DNA of 64,000 bases from an uncultured Ruminococcus sp. Lineage in GTDB: Bacteria; Bacillota; Clostridia; Lachnospirales; Lachnospiraceae. Positions within the stretch are counted from its first letter, which is position 1. Every line of letters starts with the position of its first letter. Below, in pieces: positions 1-6,939 of the stretch. Position numbers and translations under genes: made by a program. Under the pieces are notes generated by a model, which worked only from the letters and a program-made list of their open reading frames with translations, was not told the origin of the DNA and ran no database searches. The stretch is taken from assembly GCA_900541505.1 (NCBI GenBank), contig UQKK01000007.1, positions 48,751-112,750 of the forward strand, given 5' to 3'.

Positions 1-129
1 GTATCCCTGACTCCTCTTGTAACGTGCAATCGCATCGGCGAGCACAATCTCGTATGTGTTCCCGATATGCGGTTTGCCGGATGTGTAGGCAATCGCCGTT
101 GTGATATAATATTTTGGTTTCTCTGACAT
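1..129 (-). CDS. metG: Methionyl-tRNA synthetase, N-terminal part (cut by window edge)
   Basis: Only the first 43 codons lie in the window; the gene continues beyond position 1. The translation starts MSEKPKYYITTAIAYTSGKP and continues HIGNTYEIVLADAIARYKR. This contains the class I synthetase HIGH-type signature as HIGN and the AYTSGKPHIG block typical of MetG. The enzyme charges tRNA-Met in the cytoplasm. The start is the ATG at 129 behind a GGAGAGAGAAG ribosome site. A T-box leader about 160 nt upstream fits an aminoacyl-tRNA synthetase. Confidence 0.93.
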   Translation of the reverse strand, partial: MSEKPKYYITTAIAYTSGKPHIGNTYEIVLADAIARYKRSQGY

Positions 130-152
130 ACTTCTCTCTCCTTTGAATCTAA

Positions 153-281
153 AATAAATCGTTCCGTTTACGGAACTTTCGCGCCGGGCGCGGTCGCTTC
201 GGCGACACCTTTTCCTCTTCGCGCCCGTGCGCATCGCACGGATTTTTTATTCAATGGGGAACGAAGTTTCCCATTGAATAA
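153..281. repeat. Dispersed hairpin-rich repeat, copy A
   Basis: About 128 bp, matching 6274-6399 over its whole length with scattered changes. It contains three stem-forming parts: a short palindrome at 161-176, a GC-rich part with repeated GCGC/GGTCGC words at 180-240, and an inverted repeat at 249-279. It lies between the T-box terminator and the metG start. No coding potential is evident. It could be a miniature mobile element or an RNA-processing element. Confidence 0.7.
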
Positions 282-285
282 AAAA

Positions 286-590
286 ATCCCGTCTTCTATA
301 AAGAAGACGGGTCATAACCGTGGTACCACTTCTTGGTTCATCCCTGCCTCTCGGCAGAGACCTCAGTAAGTGCCTGAACACTTGCCGCTGTAATGGGCGG
401 ACCCATCACATACTTACATGGAAAATTCACATGTGCAGAACTCTCTGCTGCTTTTCGTTCCTTTCCAGCTCGTATGTGCTGCTCAAAAGCCATCTTCCGC
501 CAGTCTCCATACATCCCCTCTCACCTGCCGGGATTCTCTGTGATATATCCAAAGGCGTACTCTCTTTTTCATCGCTTTTCGTTATTGTAG
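286..590 (-). promoter_or_regulatory. T-box leader of metG
   Basis: On the minus strand the T-box core GTGGTACCACGG lies at about 318-331. It is followed by a strong terminator hairpin (286-312, stem CCCGTCTTC/GAAGACGGG) and a T-run. Upstream is the long stem I region, including AGAGAGUACG and GGCGG-type elements. An AUG triplet (complement of 491-493) sits in a plausible specifier position, matching methionine, but I did not fold the RNA. Uncharged tRNA-Met should favour the antiterminator and allow metG transcription. Confidence 0.88.
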
Positions 591-595
591 TGAAA

Positions 596-625
596 ATCGT
601 AACACAAAAAACTTTCGTTTGTCAA
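596..625 (-). promoter_or_regulatory. Promoter of the metG T-box transcript
   Basis: TTGACA (625-620) and TACGAT (601-596) are separated by 18 bp and lie immediately upstream of the T-box leader. This is close to the sigma-A consensus. Confidence 0.75.
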
Positions 626-710
626 GCCCAAAGGCAGCCCCTATTTCAAATCCGTATTTTGAAGTCTTCGTATCAGCAGACGCAAAACGCCGCTGTGAAC
701 TTTCAAAATT

Positions 711-1862
711 CTAAATCCGCATTTTAAAGTCCTCATACCCGAAGCGCTTCACAACTTCAAAGCTTCCGTCCCCTTTTTCCAGAACGATGTCGGGAAGTTT
801 CATACCGTTAAAGGTATTATTCTTCACCATCGTATAAATCGCCATATCCTGAAATTCCAGCCGGTCGCCGCATTTTAGAGGAGCGGCAAACGCATAGTCC
901 CCGATTACGTCCCCTGCCAGGCAGGTGGGACCTGCCAGCCGGTATACATAGGGCTTGTCTTTCATGCTCTCTTTTTCCGCCGGGTTTCCGGAACCTTTTA
1001 GAGGCGGACGATACGGCATCTCCAGCACGTCGGGCATATGGCAGGCTGCGGAGGCATCCAGGATGGCAATGGAAATGTCGTTTTCCACTATCTCCATCAC
1101 TTCTGTCAGCAGGATTCCCGCATTTAAGGCAACCGCCTCCCCCGGCTCCAGATAGACGGAAACGCCGTAAGTATCCTGCATATGCCGGATACATGTTTTC
1201 AGCAATTCCTTGTCATACCCTTCTCTGGTGATATGGTGCCCGCCGCCGAAATTCAGCCATTTCATCTGGCGCAGCCAGCCGCCGAACTTTTCTTCCACCG
1301 CATCCAGCGTGGTTTTTAAGTCATCCGCGTCCTGCTCGCAGAGGGTATGGAAATGCAGTCCATCTACCCCCTCCAGCAGCTCGTCTGTTATCTGTTCCGC
1401 CGTTGTTCCCAGGCGCGAACCCGGAGCGCAGGGGTCATAAATGGCATGCCCCTCCTGGGTGGAGCATTGGGGATTGATGCGCAGCCCCACGCTCTTTCCC
1501 GCGCTTAAGACTCTCTCTTTATATTTCTGAAGCTGTCCCGGAGAATTGAAAATAATATGGTCACAGTAACGGATGATATCATCCATTTCCTCCTCCCGGT
1601 ATGACGGAGAGAAGATATGATTTTCCTTTCCCATCTCCTCAAATCCCAGCCGCGCTTCATAAAGCCCGCTGGCTGTCGTACCGTCCAGATACTCTCCAAT
1701 CAGAGGGTACAGGCTGTACATGGAAAATGCTTTCTGCGCCAGCAGAATCTTACATCCGGTCTCCCGGCAGATTTCCTGAAGCTGTCTTACATTCTCCCGG
1801 ATTTTTGCTTCCTGTATGATATAGCAGGGCGTGCGCAGCCCGCTCTTTGTCAGTACGCTCAT
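711..1862 (-). CDS. nspC: Carboxynorspermidine/carboxyspermidine decarboxylase
   Basis: About 383 residues, a PLP enzyme of the alanine-racemase fold that decarboxylates carboxy(nor)spermidine to (nor)spermidine. Visible features include the N-terminal TPCYIIQEAKIRENV block, LLAQKAFSMY with the PLP lysine, the HFHTLCE and WLNFGGGHHIT segments, and the C-terminal RLAGPTCLAGDVIGDYAF motif with its cysteine. The ATG at 1862 was chosen because GGTGGAG lies 7 nt upstream; a longer in-frame start would overlap the previous gene. It is the last gene of a five-gene polyamine operon, directly after its dehydrogenase partner, with only 4 nt between them. Confidence 0.92.
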   Translation of the reverse strand: MSVLTKSGLRTPCYIIQEAKIRENVRQLQEICRETGCKILLAQKAFSMYSLYPLIGEYLDGTTASGLYEARLGFEEMGKENHIFSPSYREEEMDDIIRYCDHIIFNSPGQLQKYKERVLSAGKSVGLRINPQCSTQEGHAIYDPCAPGSRLGTTAEQITDELLEGVDGLHFHTLCEQDADDLKTTLDAVEEKFGGWLRQMKWLNFGGGHHITREGYDKELLKTCIRHMQDTYGVSVYLEPGEAVALNAGILLTEVMEIVENDISIAILDASAACHMPDVLEMPYRPPLKGSGNPAEKESMKDKPYVYRLAGPTCLAGDVIGDYAFAAPLKCGDRLEFQDMAIYTMVKNNTFNGMKLPDIVLEKGDGSFEVVKRFGYEDFKMRI

Positions 1863-1866
1863 ATGA

Positions 1867-3069
1867 TTACTCCACCAAGTCAGGATTTTCACTGATTTCC
1901 CAGGGCAGTCCCCAGCGATTCAGGGCATCCATGAACGGGTCGGGGTCGAATTCTTCCATGTTGTAGACGCCCGGCTTTTTCCATGTCCCGGTCATCACCA
2001 TCATTGCCCCAATCATCGCCGGCACTCCAGTCGTGTACGCCACTGCCTGGGAGCCGACTTCCTTATAGCACTCCTGGTGGTCGCATGTATTGTAAATGTA
2101 GAGCTTCTTTTCCTGTCCGTCTTTCTTTCCGATGAAAATACATCCAATGTTTGTCTTACCCTTTGTGCGCGGACCAAGTGATGACGGGTCCGGGAGCACT
2201 GCCTTTAAAAACTGCAAAGGCACGATTTCCTGTCCGTTGTACATGATAGGCTCGATAGAGGTCATTCCCACATTCTCCAGACAGCGCAGATGGGTCAGAT
2301 AGCTCTCCCCGAATGTCATGAAGAAACGGATTCTCTTGATTCCCGGAATATTGAGAGCGAGTGATTCTATCTCCTCGTGATGGAGCAGATACATATCCTT
2401 TTCCCCGATTTCCGGGAAATCATAGACTCTCTTGATTTCCATGGGCTTTGTCTCCACCCAGTGCCCGTCCTCCCAGTAGGAGCCGTTTGCCGACACTTCC
2501 CGGATGTTAATTTCCGGGTTGAAATTGGTGGCGAAGGGATAGCCATGGTCTCCTGCATTGCAGTCCAGGATATCAATATAGTTTATTTCGTCAAAATAAT
2601 GTTTCAGCGCATAGGCGGAGAAAACACTCGTTACCCCTGGGTCAAATCCACTGCCGAGCAGCGCCGTAAGCCCTGCTTTCTCGAATTTCTCCCGGTAAGC
2701 CCACTGCCATTTATACTCAAATTTCGCCGTATCCTCCGGCTCGTAATTCGCCGTGTCAATATAATGCACTCCCGCAGCAAGGCAGGCATCCATAATCGTC
2801 AAATCCTGATAGGGGAGCGCCAGATTCAGCACTACTTCCGGTTTCTCTCGTTTTATCAGCTCTGTGAGTTCCTCTGCATTGTCCGCATCTACCTGCGCGG
2901 TCGTAATCTTTGTCTTTGTACTTCCCTGAAGCTTCTCCTTGAGCGCGTCACATTTTGACACGGTTCTGCTGGCAATGCACAGCTCTGAAAACACCTCATC
3001 ATTCTGACAAATCTTATGAATCGCCACACTCGCTACGCCGCCGCAGCCAATCACCATAACTTTTCCCAT
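1867..3069 (-). CDS. Carboxynorspermidine/carboxyspermidine dehydrogenase (saccharopine dehydrogenase-like)
   Basis: 400 residues. The N-terminal Rossmann fold (VMVIGCGGVASVAIHKI) and the GSGFDPGVTSVFSAYALKHYF segment identify a saccharopine-dehydrogenase-family CASDH. It condenses aspartate semialdehyde with a diamine (putrescine, or possibly agmatine) and reduces the imine with NADPH. The ATG at 3069 has AAGGAG 8 nt upstream; the upstream GTG would sit inside that site. It lies 22 nt after the agmatinase gene and 4 nt before nspC, so the two pathway enzymes are coupled. Confidence 0.92.
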   Translation of the reverse strand: MGKVMVIGCGGVASVAIHKICQNDEVFSELCIASRTVSKCDALKEKLQGSTKTKITTAQVDADNAEELTELIKREKPEVVLNLALPYQDLTIMDACLAAGVHYIDTANYEPEDTAKFEYKWQWAYREKFEKAGLTALLGSGFDPGVTSVFSAYALKHYFDEINYIDILDCNAGDHGYPFATNFNPEINIREVSANGSYWEDGHWVETKPMEIKRVYDFPEIGEKDMYLLHHEEIESLALNIPGIKRIRFFMTFGESYLTHLRCLENVGMTSIEPIMYNGQEIVPLQFLKAVLPDPSSLGPRTKGKTNIGCIFIGKKDGQEKKLYIYNTCDHQECYKEVGSQAVAYTTGVPAMIGAMMVMTGTWKKPGVYNMEEFDPDPFMDALNRWGLPWEISENPDLVE

Positions 3070-3091
3070 ATTTTCCACTCCTTCTTCATTT

Positions 3092-3949
3092 TTATATTGC
3101 TATCAGCATTTCCCGGATAATCTTACACGCCACCGCTGTCGATACCCCGCTCTGGTCATAGGGCGGACACAGCTCGTTGACATCGCAGCCAATCAGATGA
3201 CACTGGCTTACCACTTTTGTCACCGCATGCATAAGGCTCATGAAGCTGACTCCGCCCGGTTCCGGCGTCCCTGTGCCGGGGAAAAAGGACGGGTCCAGCA
3301 CATCCAAATCCACAGTAAAATACACCGGAACATGTTCTTTCTTCAATGCAGCAAGGGTATCCTCCAGCCCTTCCAGACAAAACGGATGGAAGTCGGTGTG
3401 TCCTGCCTTCGCCCACTCAAACTCCTCTTTCTCACCGGAACGGATTCCAAACTGATGGATACGCCCGTCCCCCAAAATGTCCCAGCAGCGGCGAAGTACA
3501 CATGCATGGGAGAGTTCCACGCCCAGATAGTCTTGCCGCAAATCAGTATGCGCATCAAAATGGATGATGTGCATGTCCGGATATTTCTCTGCCGCCGCGC
3601 GCACGCTTCCCAGTGTCACCAGATGTTCCCCGCCAATCATAAAGGGGAGCTTTTCATCTTTCAGAATCTGCGCGGTGCACGCCTCAATCTCTTTTAACAC
3701 CAGCGAAGAGTCCCCGATAGCCAGTTCCAAATCTCCGCAGTCAAAAATTCTTTTCTCTGTCAAATCCGCATCCTGGTAGGGACTGTATGTCTCTAATCCA
3801 TAAGAGTCGCTGCGGATGGACTGCCCGGCAAAACGGGTTCCCGGACGGAAGGATGTGGTTGAGTCAAAGGGCGCTCCGAACAGCACAATATCCGCCTCCT
3901 CATATTCCGCATCACATCCCATAAAGTTTGTAATATTCTTATTCCACAT
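3092..3949 (-). CDS. speB: Agmatinase/ureohydrolase family protein
   Basis: 285 residues with the manganese-binding ureohydrolase signatures GGEHLVTLG, HFDAHTDLR, SHACVLRR and TVDLDVLDPSFFPGTGTPEP. Agmatinase hydrolyses agmatine to putrescine and urea in the cytoplasm. The start overlaps the 3' end of the aminopropyltransferase gene by 11 nt, indicating translational coupling. Given its neighbours, its substrate could also be carboxyaminopropylagmatine or aminopropylagmatine; sequence reading alone cannot separate these. Confidence 0.9.
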   Translation of the reverse strand: MWNKNITNFMGCDAEYEEADIVLFGAPFDSTTSFRPGTRFAGQSIRSDSYGLETYSPYQDADLTEKRIFDCGDLELAIGDSSLVLKEIEACTAQILKDEKLPFMIGGEHLVTLGSVRAAAEKYPDMHIIHFDAHTDLRQDYLGVELSHACVLRRCWDILGDGRIHQFGIRSGEKEEFEWAKAGHTDFHPFCLEGLEDTLAALKKEHVPVYFTVDLDVLDPSFFPGTGTPEPGGVSFMSLMHAVTKVVSQCHLIGCDVNELCPPYDQSGVSTAVACKIIREMLIAI

Positions 3950-4790
3950 CTCTTAACAATTCCTCCACATACACAGGCAGGGCGAACACGCCCGCATGGA
4001 GCCTGGGTTCATAGTATCTCGTCTTAATGCCCAGCAGCTTCCACTCCACCTTCTTCAAATCATCCAGGGGATGATAGACCTTCGAGGCAAAACCAAACAG
4101 CCAGTGTCCCGATGGATAGGAAGGCAGATGCGCCTGATACACCCGGCAAATCGGGAAGGTACTCACAATCCGCTTGTGCATGCGCTGGCACTGGTATGCC
4201 TCCTCCTCATAGAAGGGGCTTTCATTCTGATTTATCATGATACCGTCTTCCCGCAGCGCATTGTAGCAGTTCCCGTAAAATTCCTTGGTAAACAAGCCCT
4301 CGCCCGCGCCGAATGGGTTGGGGGAATCAATAATAATCAAGTCATAGCTGTCCGCTTTGGAGCGGATGTAGCGCACCCCGTCCTCGTGGAAAATGCTCAC
4401 GCGGCTGTCCGTGAGACTGTTGGCAATCTCCGGCAGATATTTCCGGCAGACCTCCACCAAGAGCGGGTCAATCTCTACCACATCAATGGTGCGAACGGAA
4501 TCATACTTGATGAGTTCCCTCACAACGCCGCCGTCTCCTCCGCCCATGACAAGTACGTCCTTAATCTCCGGGTTTACGGCAAAGGGTACATGGGTAATCA
4601 TCTCGTGGTAGATGAACTCGTCCTTCTCCGTGAGCATCAAATCCCCGTCCACCACCAGTATTTTTCCAAATTCTTTCGACTCCAGCACGTCAATCCTCTG
4701 AAACTCACTCTGCGCGCTGAATAACTGTTCCTCAATACGGATGGAGAGCTTCACCCCGTCCGTATGCATGTCTGAAAACCACATTTCCAT
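3939..4790 (-). CDS. speE: Polyamine aminopropyltransferase (spermidine synthase)
   Basis: About 283 residues. Visible motifs are MEMWFSDMHTDGVKLSIRIE at the N-terminus, QRIDVLES, the glycine-rich LVMGGGDGGVVREL and the DVVEIDPLLVEVCR nucleotide-binding strand, then IIIDSPNPFGAGEGLFTKEFY. The family moves an aminopropyl group from decarboxylated S-adenosylmethionine to putrescine. The ATG at 4790 follows AGAGGG and fits family N-termini; a start ten codons earlier overlaps speA. No AdoMet decarboxylase gene is in this window. Its presence beside the CASDH/NspC pair is redundant on paper. Confidence 0.92.
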   Translation of the reverse strand: MEMWFSDMHTDGVKLSIRIEEQLFSAQSEFQRIDVLESKEFGKILVVDGDLMLTEKDEFIYHEMITHVPFAVNPEIKDVLVMGGGDGGVVRELIKYDSVRTIDVVEIDPLLVEVCRKYLPEIANSLTDSRVSIFHEDGVRYIRSKADSYDLIIIDSPNPFGAGEGLFTKEFYGNCYNALREDGIMINQNESPFYEEEAYQCQRMHKRIVSTFPICRVYQAHLPSYPSGHWLFGFASKVYHPLDDLKKVEWKLLGIKTRYYEPRLHAGVFALPVYVEELLRDVE

Positions 4791-4795
4791 AATTC

Positions 4796-6247
4796 TTACC
4801 CTCTTACTACATTCAAACACTCTATTTTTTCATCTTCCGGTCCGGTCAGGGAACATCCCTTCTCCTTGGCGTAGAGGATGTAGTCGATGATTTCATCTGT
4901 AATCTCCTCCCCCGGCGCCAGAATCGGGATTCCAGGCGGATAACACATGACAAACTCACTGCAGACACGCCCCTTGGCTTCCCGGATAGGAAGCGCTTCC
5001 TTCTGTGCGTAAAAGGACTCCTGAGGTGTCATCACCACTTTCGGAGAAATATATTCCTGAGAGAGCATACCCGTCTTATCCTTCTGATATCTGCGCCGCA
5101 AATCCGCTAAGGCACTCACCAGACGCTCCACCTCCAGCTTCCTGTCCCCAATGGAAAGGTAAGCCAGCACATTTCCCAAATCTCCGAACTCAATCTGGAT
5201 GTCGTACTCATCCCGCAGAATGTCGTAAACCTCAATCCCGGCAAGTCCGATGTCCAGCGTGTGAATGGACAGCTTGGTGGGGTCAAAATCATAGATACTG
5301 TCACCGTTTATCAGTTCTCTGCCAAAGGCATAATAATTCTCAATCTGGTTAATCTCCATCCGGGCGTACTCCGCAAGATTTACCACCCGCTCAAAGGACT
5401 CCTCCCCCCGGAGCGCTAAGTTTCTCCTGGAAATATCCAGACTGGATAAAAGCAGGTAAGAACCGCTGGTGGTCTGTGTCAAGTTGATAATCTGCCGCAC
5501 ATAGCCCGGATTCATGCCATTTCCTGTCAGCAAAAAGGAACTCTGGGTGAGACTTCCGCCCGATTTATGCATGCTCACCGACGCCATATCCGCCCCCGCT
5601 TCCATTGCGGACACCGGCAGATTTTTTCCGAAATAAAAATGCGTCCCGTGCGCCTCGTCCACCAGCACCTTCATGCCCTTCTCATGAGCTTTCTTTACAA
5701 TCGCCTTTAAGTTAGAACAGATTCCGTAATAGGTGGGATTGTTGACAAATACCGCCACCGCATCAGGATTTTCCTCGATGGCGCGCTCCACCGCGTCCAT
5801 CTTCATCCCCAGCGAGATTCCCAGCTTCTGGTCCACATCCGGGTTCACGTAAATCGGTTTCGCGCCGCAGAGCACCAGCGCATTGATGGCGCTGCGGTGT
5901 ACATTCCTGGGCAGGATGATTTTATCGTCCTTCTTACAGCACCCTAAAATCATGGACTGTACCGACGAGGTGGTTCCCCCTACCATCAAAAAGGCGTGCT
6001 CCGCGCCAAACGCTTCCGCCGCCAGTTCCTCCGCCTCCTTGATGACAGAGATGGGATGACAGAGATTGTCCAGCGGTTTCATGGAATTGACGTCAATACT
6101 GACGCACCGCTCCCCCAAAAGCCCTACCAGCTCCGGGTTCCCCCTGCCGTGTTTATGTCCCGGAACGTCAAAAGGTACGACCCGGTTTCTCCTGAATTTT
6201 TCCAATGCCTCATAGATTGGGGCGCTTTTCTGTGATAATTTTGCCAT
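4796..6247 (-). CDS. speA: Arginine/lysine/ornithine decarboxylase, aminotransferase-fold
   Basis: 483 residues, a PLP-dependent Orn/Lys/Arg decarboxylase of the short Bacillus SpeA type. Motifs include VPFDVPGHKHGRG, MVGGTTSSVQ, VLVDEAHGTHFYF, the PLP lysine in ASVSMHKSGGSLTQSS, and the C-terminal MCYPPGIPILAPGEEI. With an agmatinase downstream, the likely reaction is arginine to agmatine. The start at 6247 has GGGAGGAG upstream. It is the first gene of the polyamine operon and is preceded by a long leader (6248-6716) with a terminator-like hairpin. Confidence 0.92.
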   Translation of the reverse strand: MAKLSQKSAPIYEALEKFRRNRVVPFDVPGHKHGRGNPELVGLLGERCVSIDVNSMKPLDNLCHPISVIKEAEELAAEAFGAEHAFLMVGGTTSSVQSMILGCCKKDDKIILPRNVHRSAINALVLCGAKPIYVNPDVDQKLGISLGMKMDAVERAIEENPDAVAVFVNNPTYYGICSNLKAIVKKAHEKGMKVLVDEAHGTHFYFGKNLPVSAMEAGADMASVSMHKSGGSLTQSSFLLTGNGMNPGYVRQIINLTQTTSGSYLLLSSLDISRRNLALRGEESFERVVNLAEYARMEINQIENYYAFGRELINGDSIYDFDPTKLSIHTLDIGLAGIEVYDILRDEYDIQIEFGDLGNVLAYLSIGDRKLEVERLVSALADLRRRYQKDKTGMLSQEYISPKVVMTPQESFYAQKEALPIREAKGRVCSEFVMCYPPGIPILAPGEEITDEIIDYILYAKEKGCSLTGPEDEKIECLNVVRG

Positions 6248-6273
6248 GTTTCTCCTCCCAGAGGTTTCCTATG

Positions 6274-6399
6274 AATAAAGAGTTCCGCTTGCGGAACTCT
6301 CGCGCCGAGCGCGGTCGCTTTAGCGACAAACTTCCACTGCGCGCGAGTGCGCATCAGCGGAGCGTTTTATTTAATAGGGAACGAAGTTTCCTATTAAGT
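6274..6399. repeat. Dispersed hairpin-rich repeat, copy B
   Basis: Second copy of the 153-281 repeat, with the same order of parts: a palindrome at 6281-6298, a GCGC/GGTCGC-rich middle and an inverted repeat at 6370-6397. As with copy A, it lies between a terminator-like hairpin and the start codon of a minus-strand gene, here speA. Confidence 0.7.
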
Positions 6400-6450
6400 A
6401 AAAAACACAGGTGAGTCAGCTTACGCTTCGTGCCGCTTCACCTGTGTTTA
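6399..6450 (-). terminator. Terminator-like hairpin in the speA leader (possible attenuator)
   Basis: A perfect 10-bp stem (6405-6414 with 6438-6447, ACACAGGTGA/TCACCTGTGT) is followed on the minus strand by TTTTTT. It lies upstream of speA and downstream of a good promoter, so read-through is needed for operon expression. This suggests attenuation, but no known riboswitch or T-box motif was recognised in 6451-6716. Confidence 0.6.
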
Positions 6451-6722
6451 TATCCTGTATCATTCTTCGTTTTATTCCTACGGATGTAACAGATATTGGA
6501 CTTAGAGTCTATATAGCAAATATTTTTACTTTTACTACTCTTATTGACCGTTTCACAAGCTTCGTTTGTCACGAATATAGCGCCGGGATACACCGGCGAT
6601 ACCGGTTATAAAGTAACCAACTTATAAAATCTGAGTTCCTCACTCAATCAATAATGCAGCTTGCGCCGCGTAAAATATTTGCATGGAGAACTTTCCAACT
6701 ACCTGCTTTCCATACATTCTGT

Positions 6723-6751
6723 ATAGTAGCACAGAAAATCATAAAATTCAA
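6723..6751 (-). promoter_or_regulatory. Probable promoter of the speA operon
   Basis: TTGAAT (6751-6746) and TACTAT (6728-6723) with a 17-bp spacer. It would give a leader of about 470 nt before speA. The leader segment 6451-6716 holds several inverted repeats and no convincing gene. Confidence 0.5.
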
Positions 6752-6777
6752 GAAGTTTTACTGCTGTTTTTATACAT

Positions 6778-6905
6778 GTTACAGTTCGCAGGTACCTGCG
6801 AACTGTAACGATTTCAGCCCATTTAAAATGCATCTTCGATGCATGGGGCTGAAATCCTGCGATTCGCCATACTGGCGCATAGCTTGACAGCTAGTGTCAA
6901 GCTTG
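6778..6905. repeat. Cluster of palindromes between speA leader and histidine kinase
   Basis: A perfect 32-bp palindrome (6778-6809) is followed by a nested hairpin from about 6811 to 6858, with arms GATTTCAGCCC/GGGCTGAAATC around a smaller ATGCAT stem. A third inverted repeat, AGCTTGACA/TGTCAAGCT, follows at about 6880-6903. No gene is seen. The layout resembles the structured stretch at 59211-59365. Part of it may terminate the minus-strand kinase operon. Confidence 0.6.
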
Positions 6906-6939
6906 CGAGTGAACAGTACCCATCTTTCCCTTCCCTGCG

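Noticed and set aside
6451..6716. T-box or guanidine/lysine riboswitch before speA
   Set aside because: No TGGTACC core and none of the conserved riboswitch words that I could recognise; kept only as an unknown leader.
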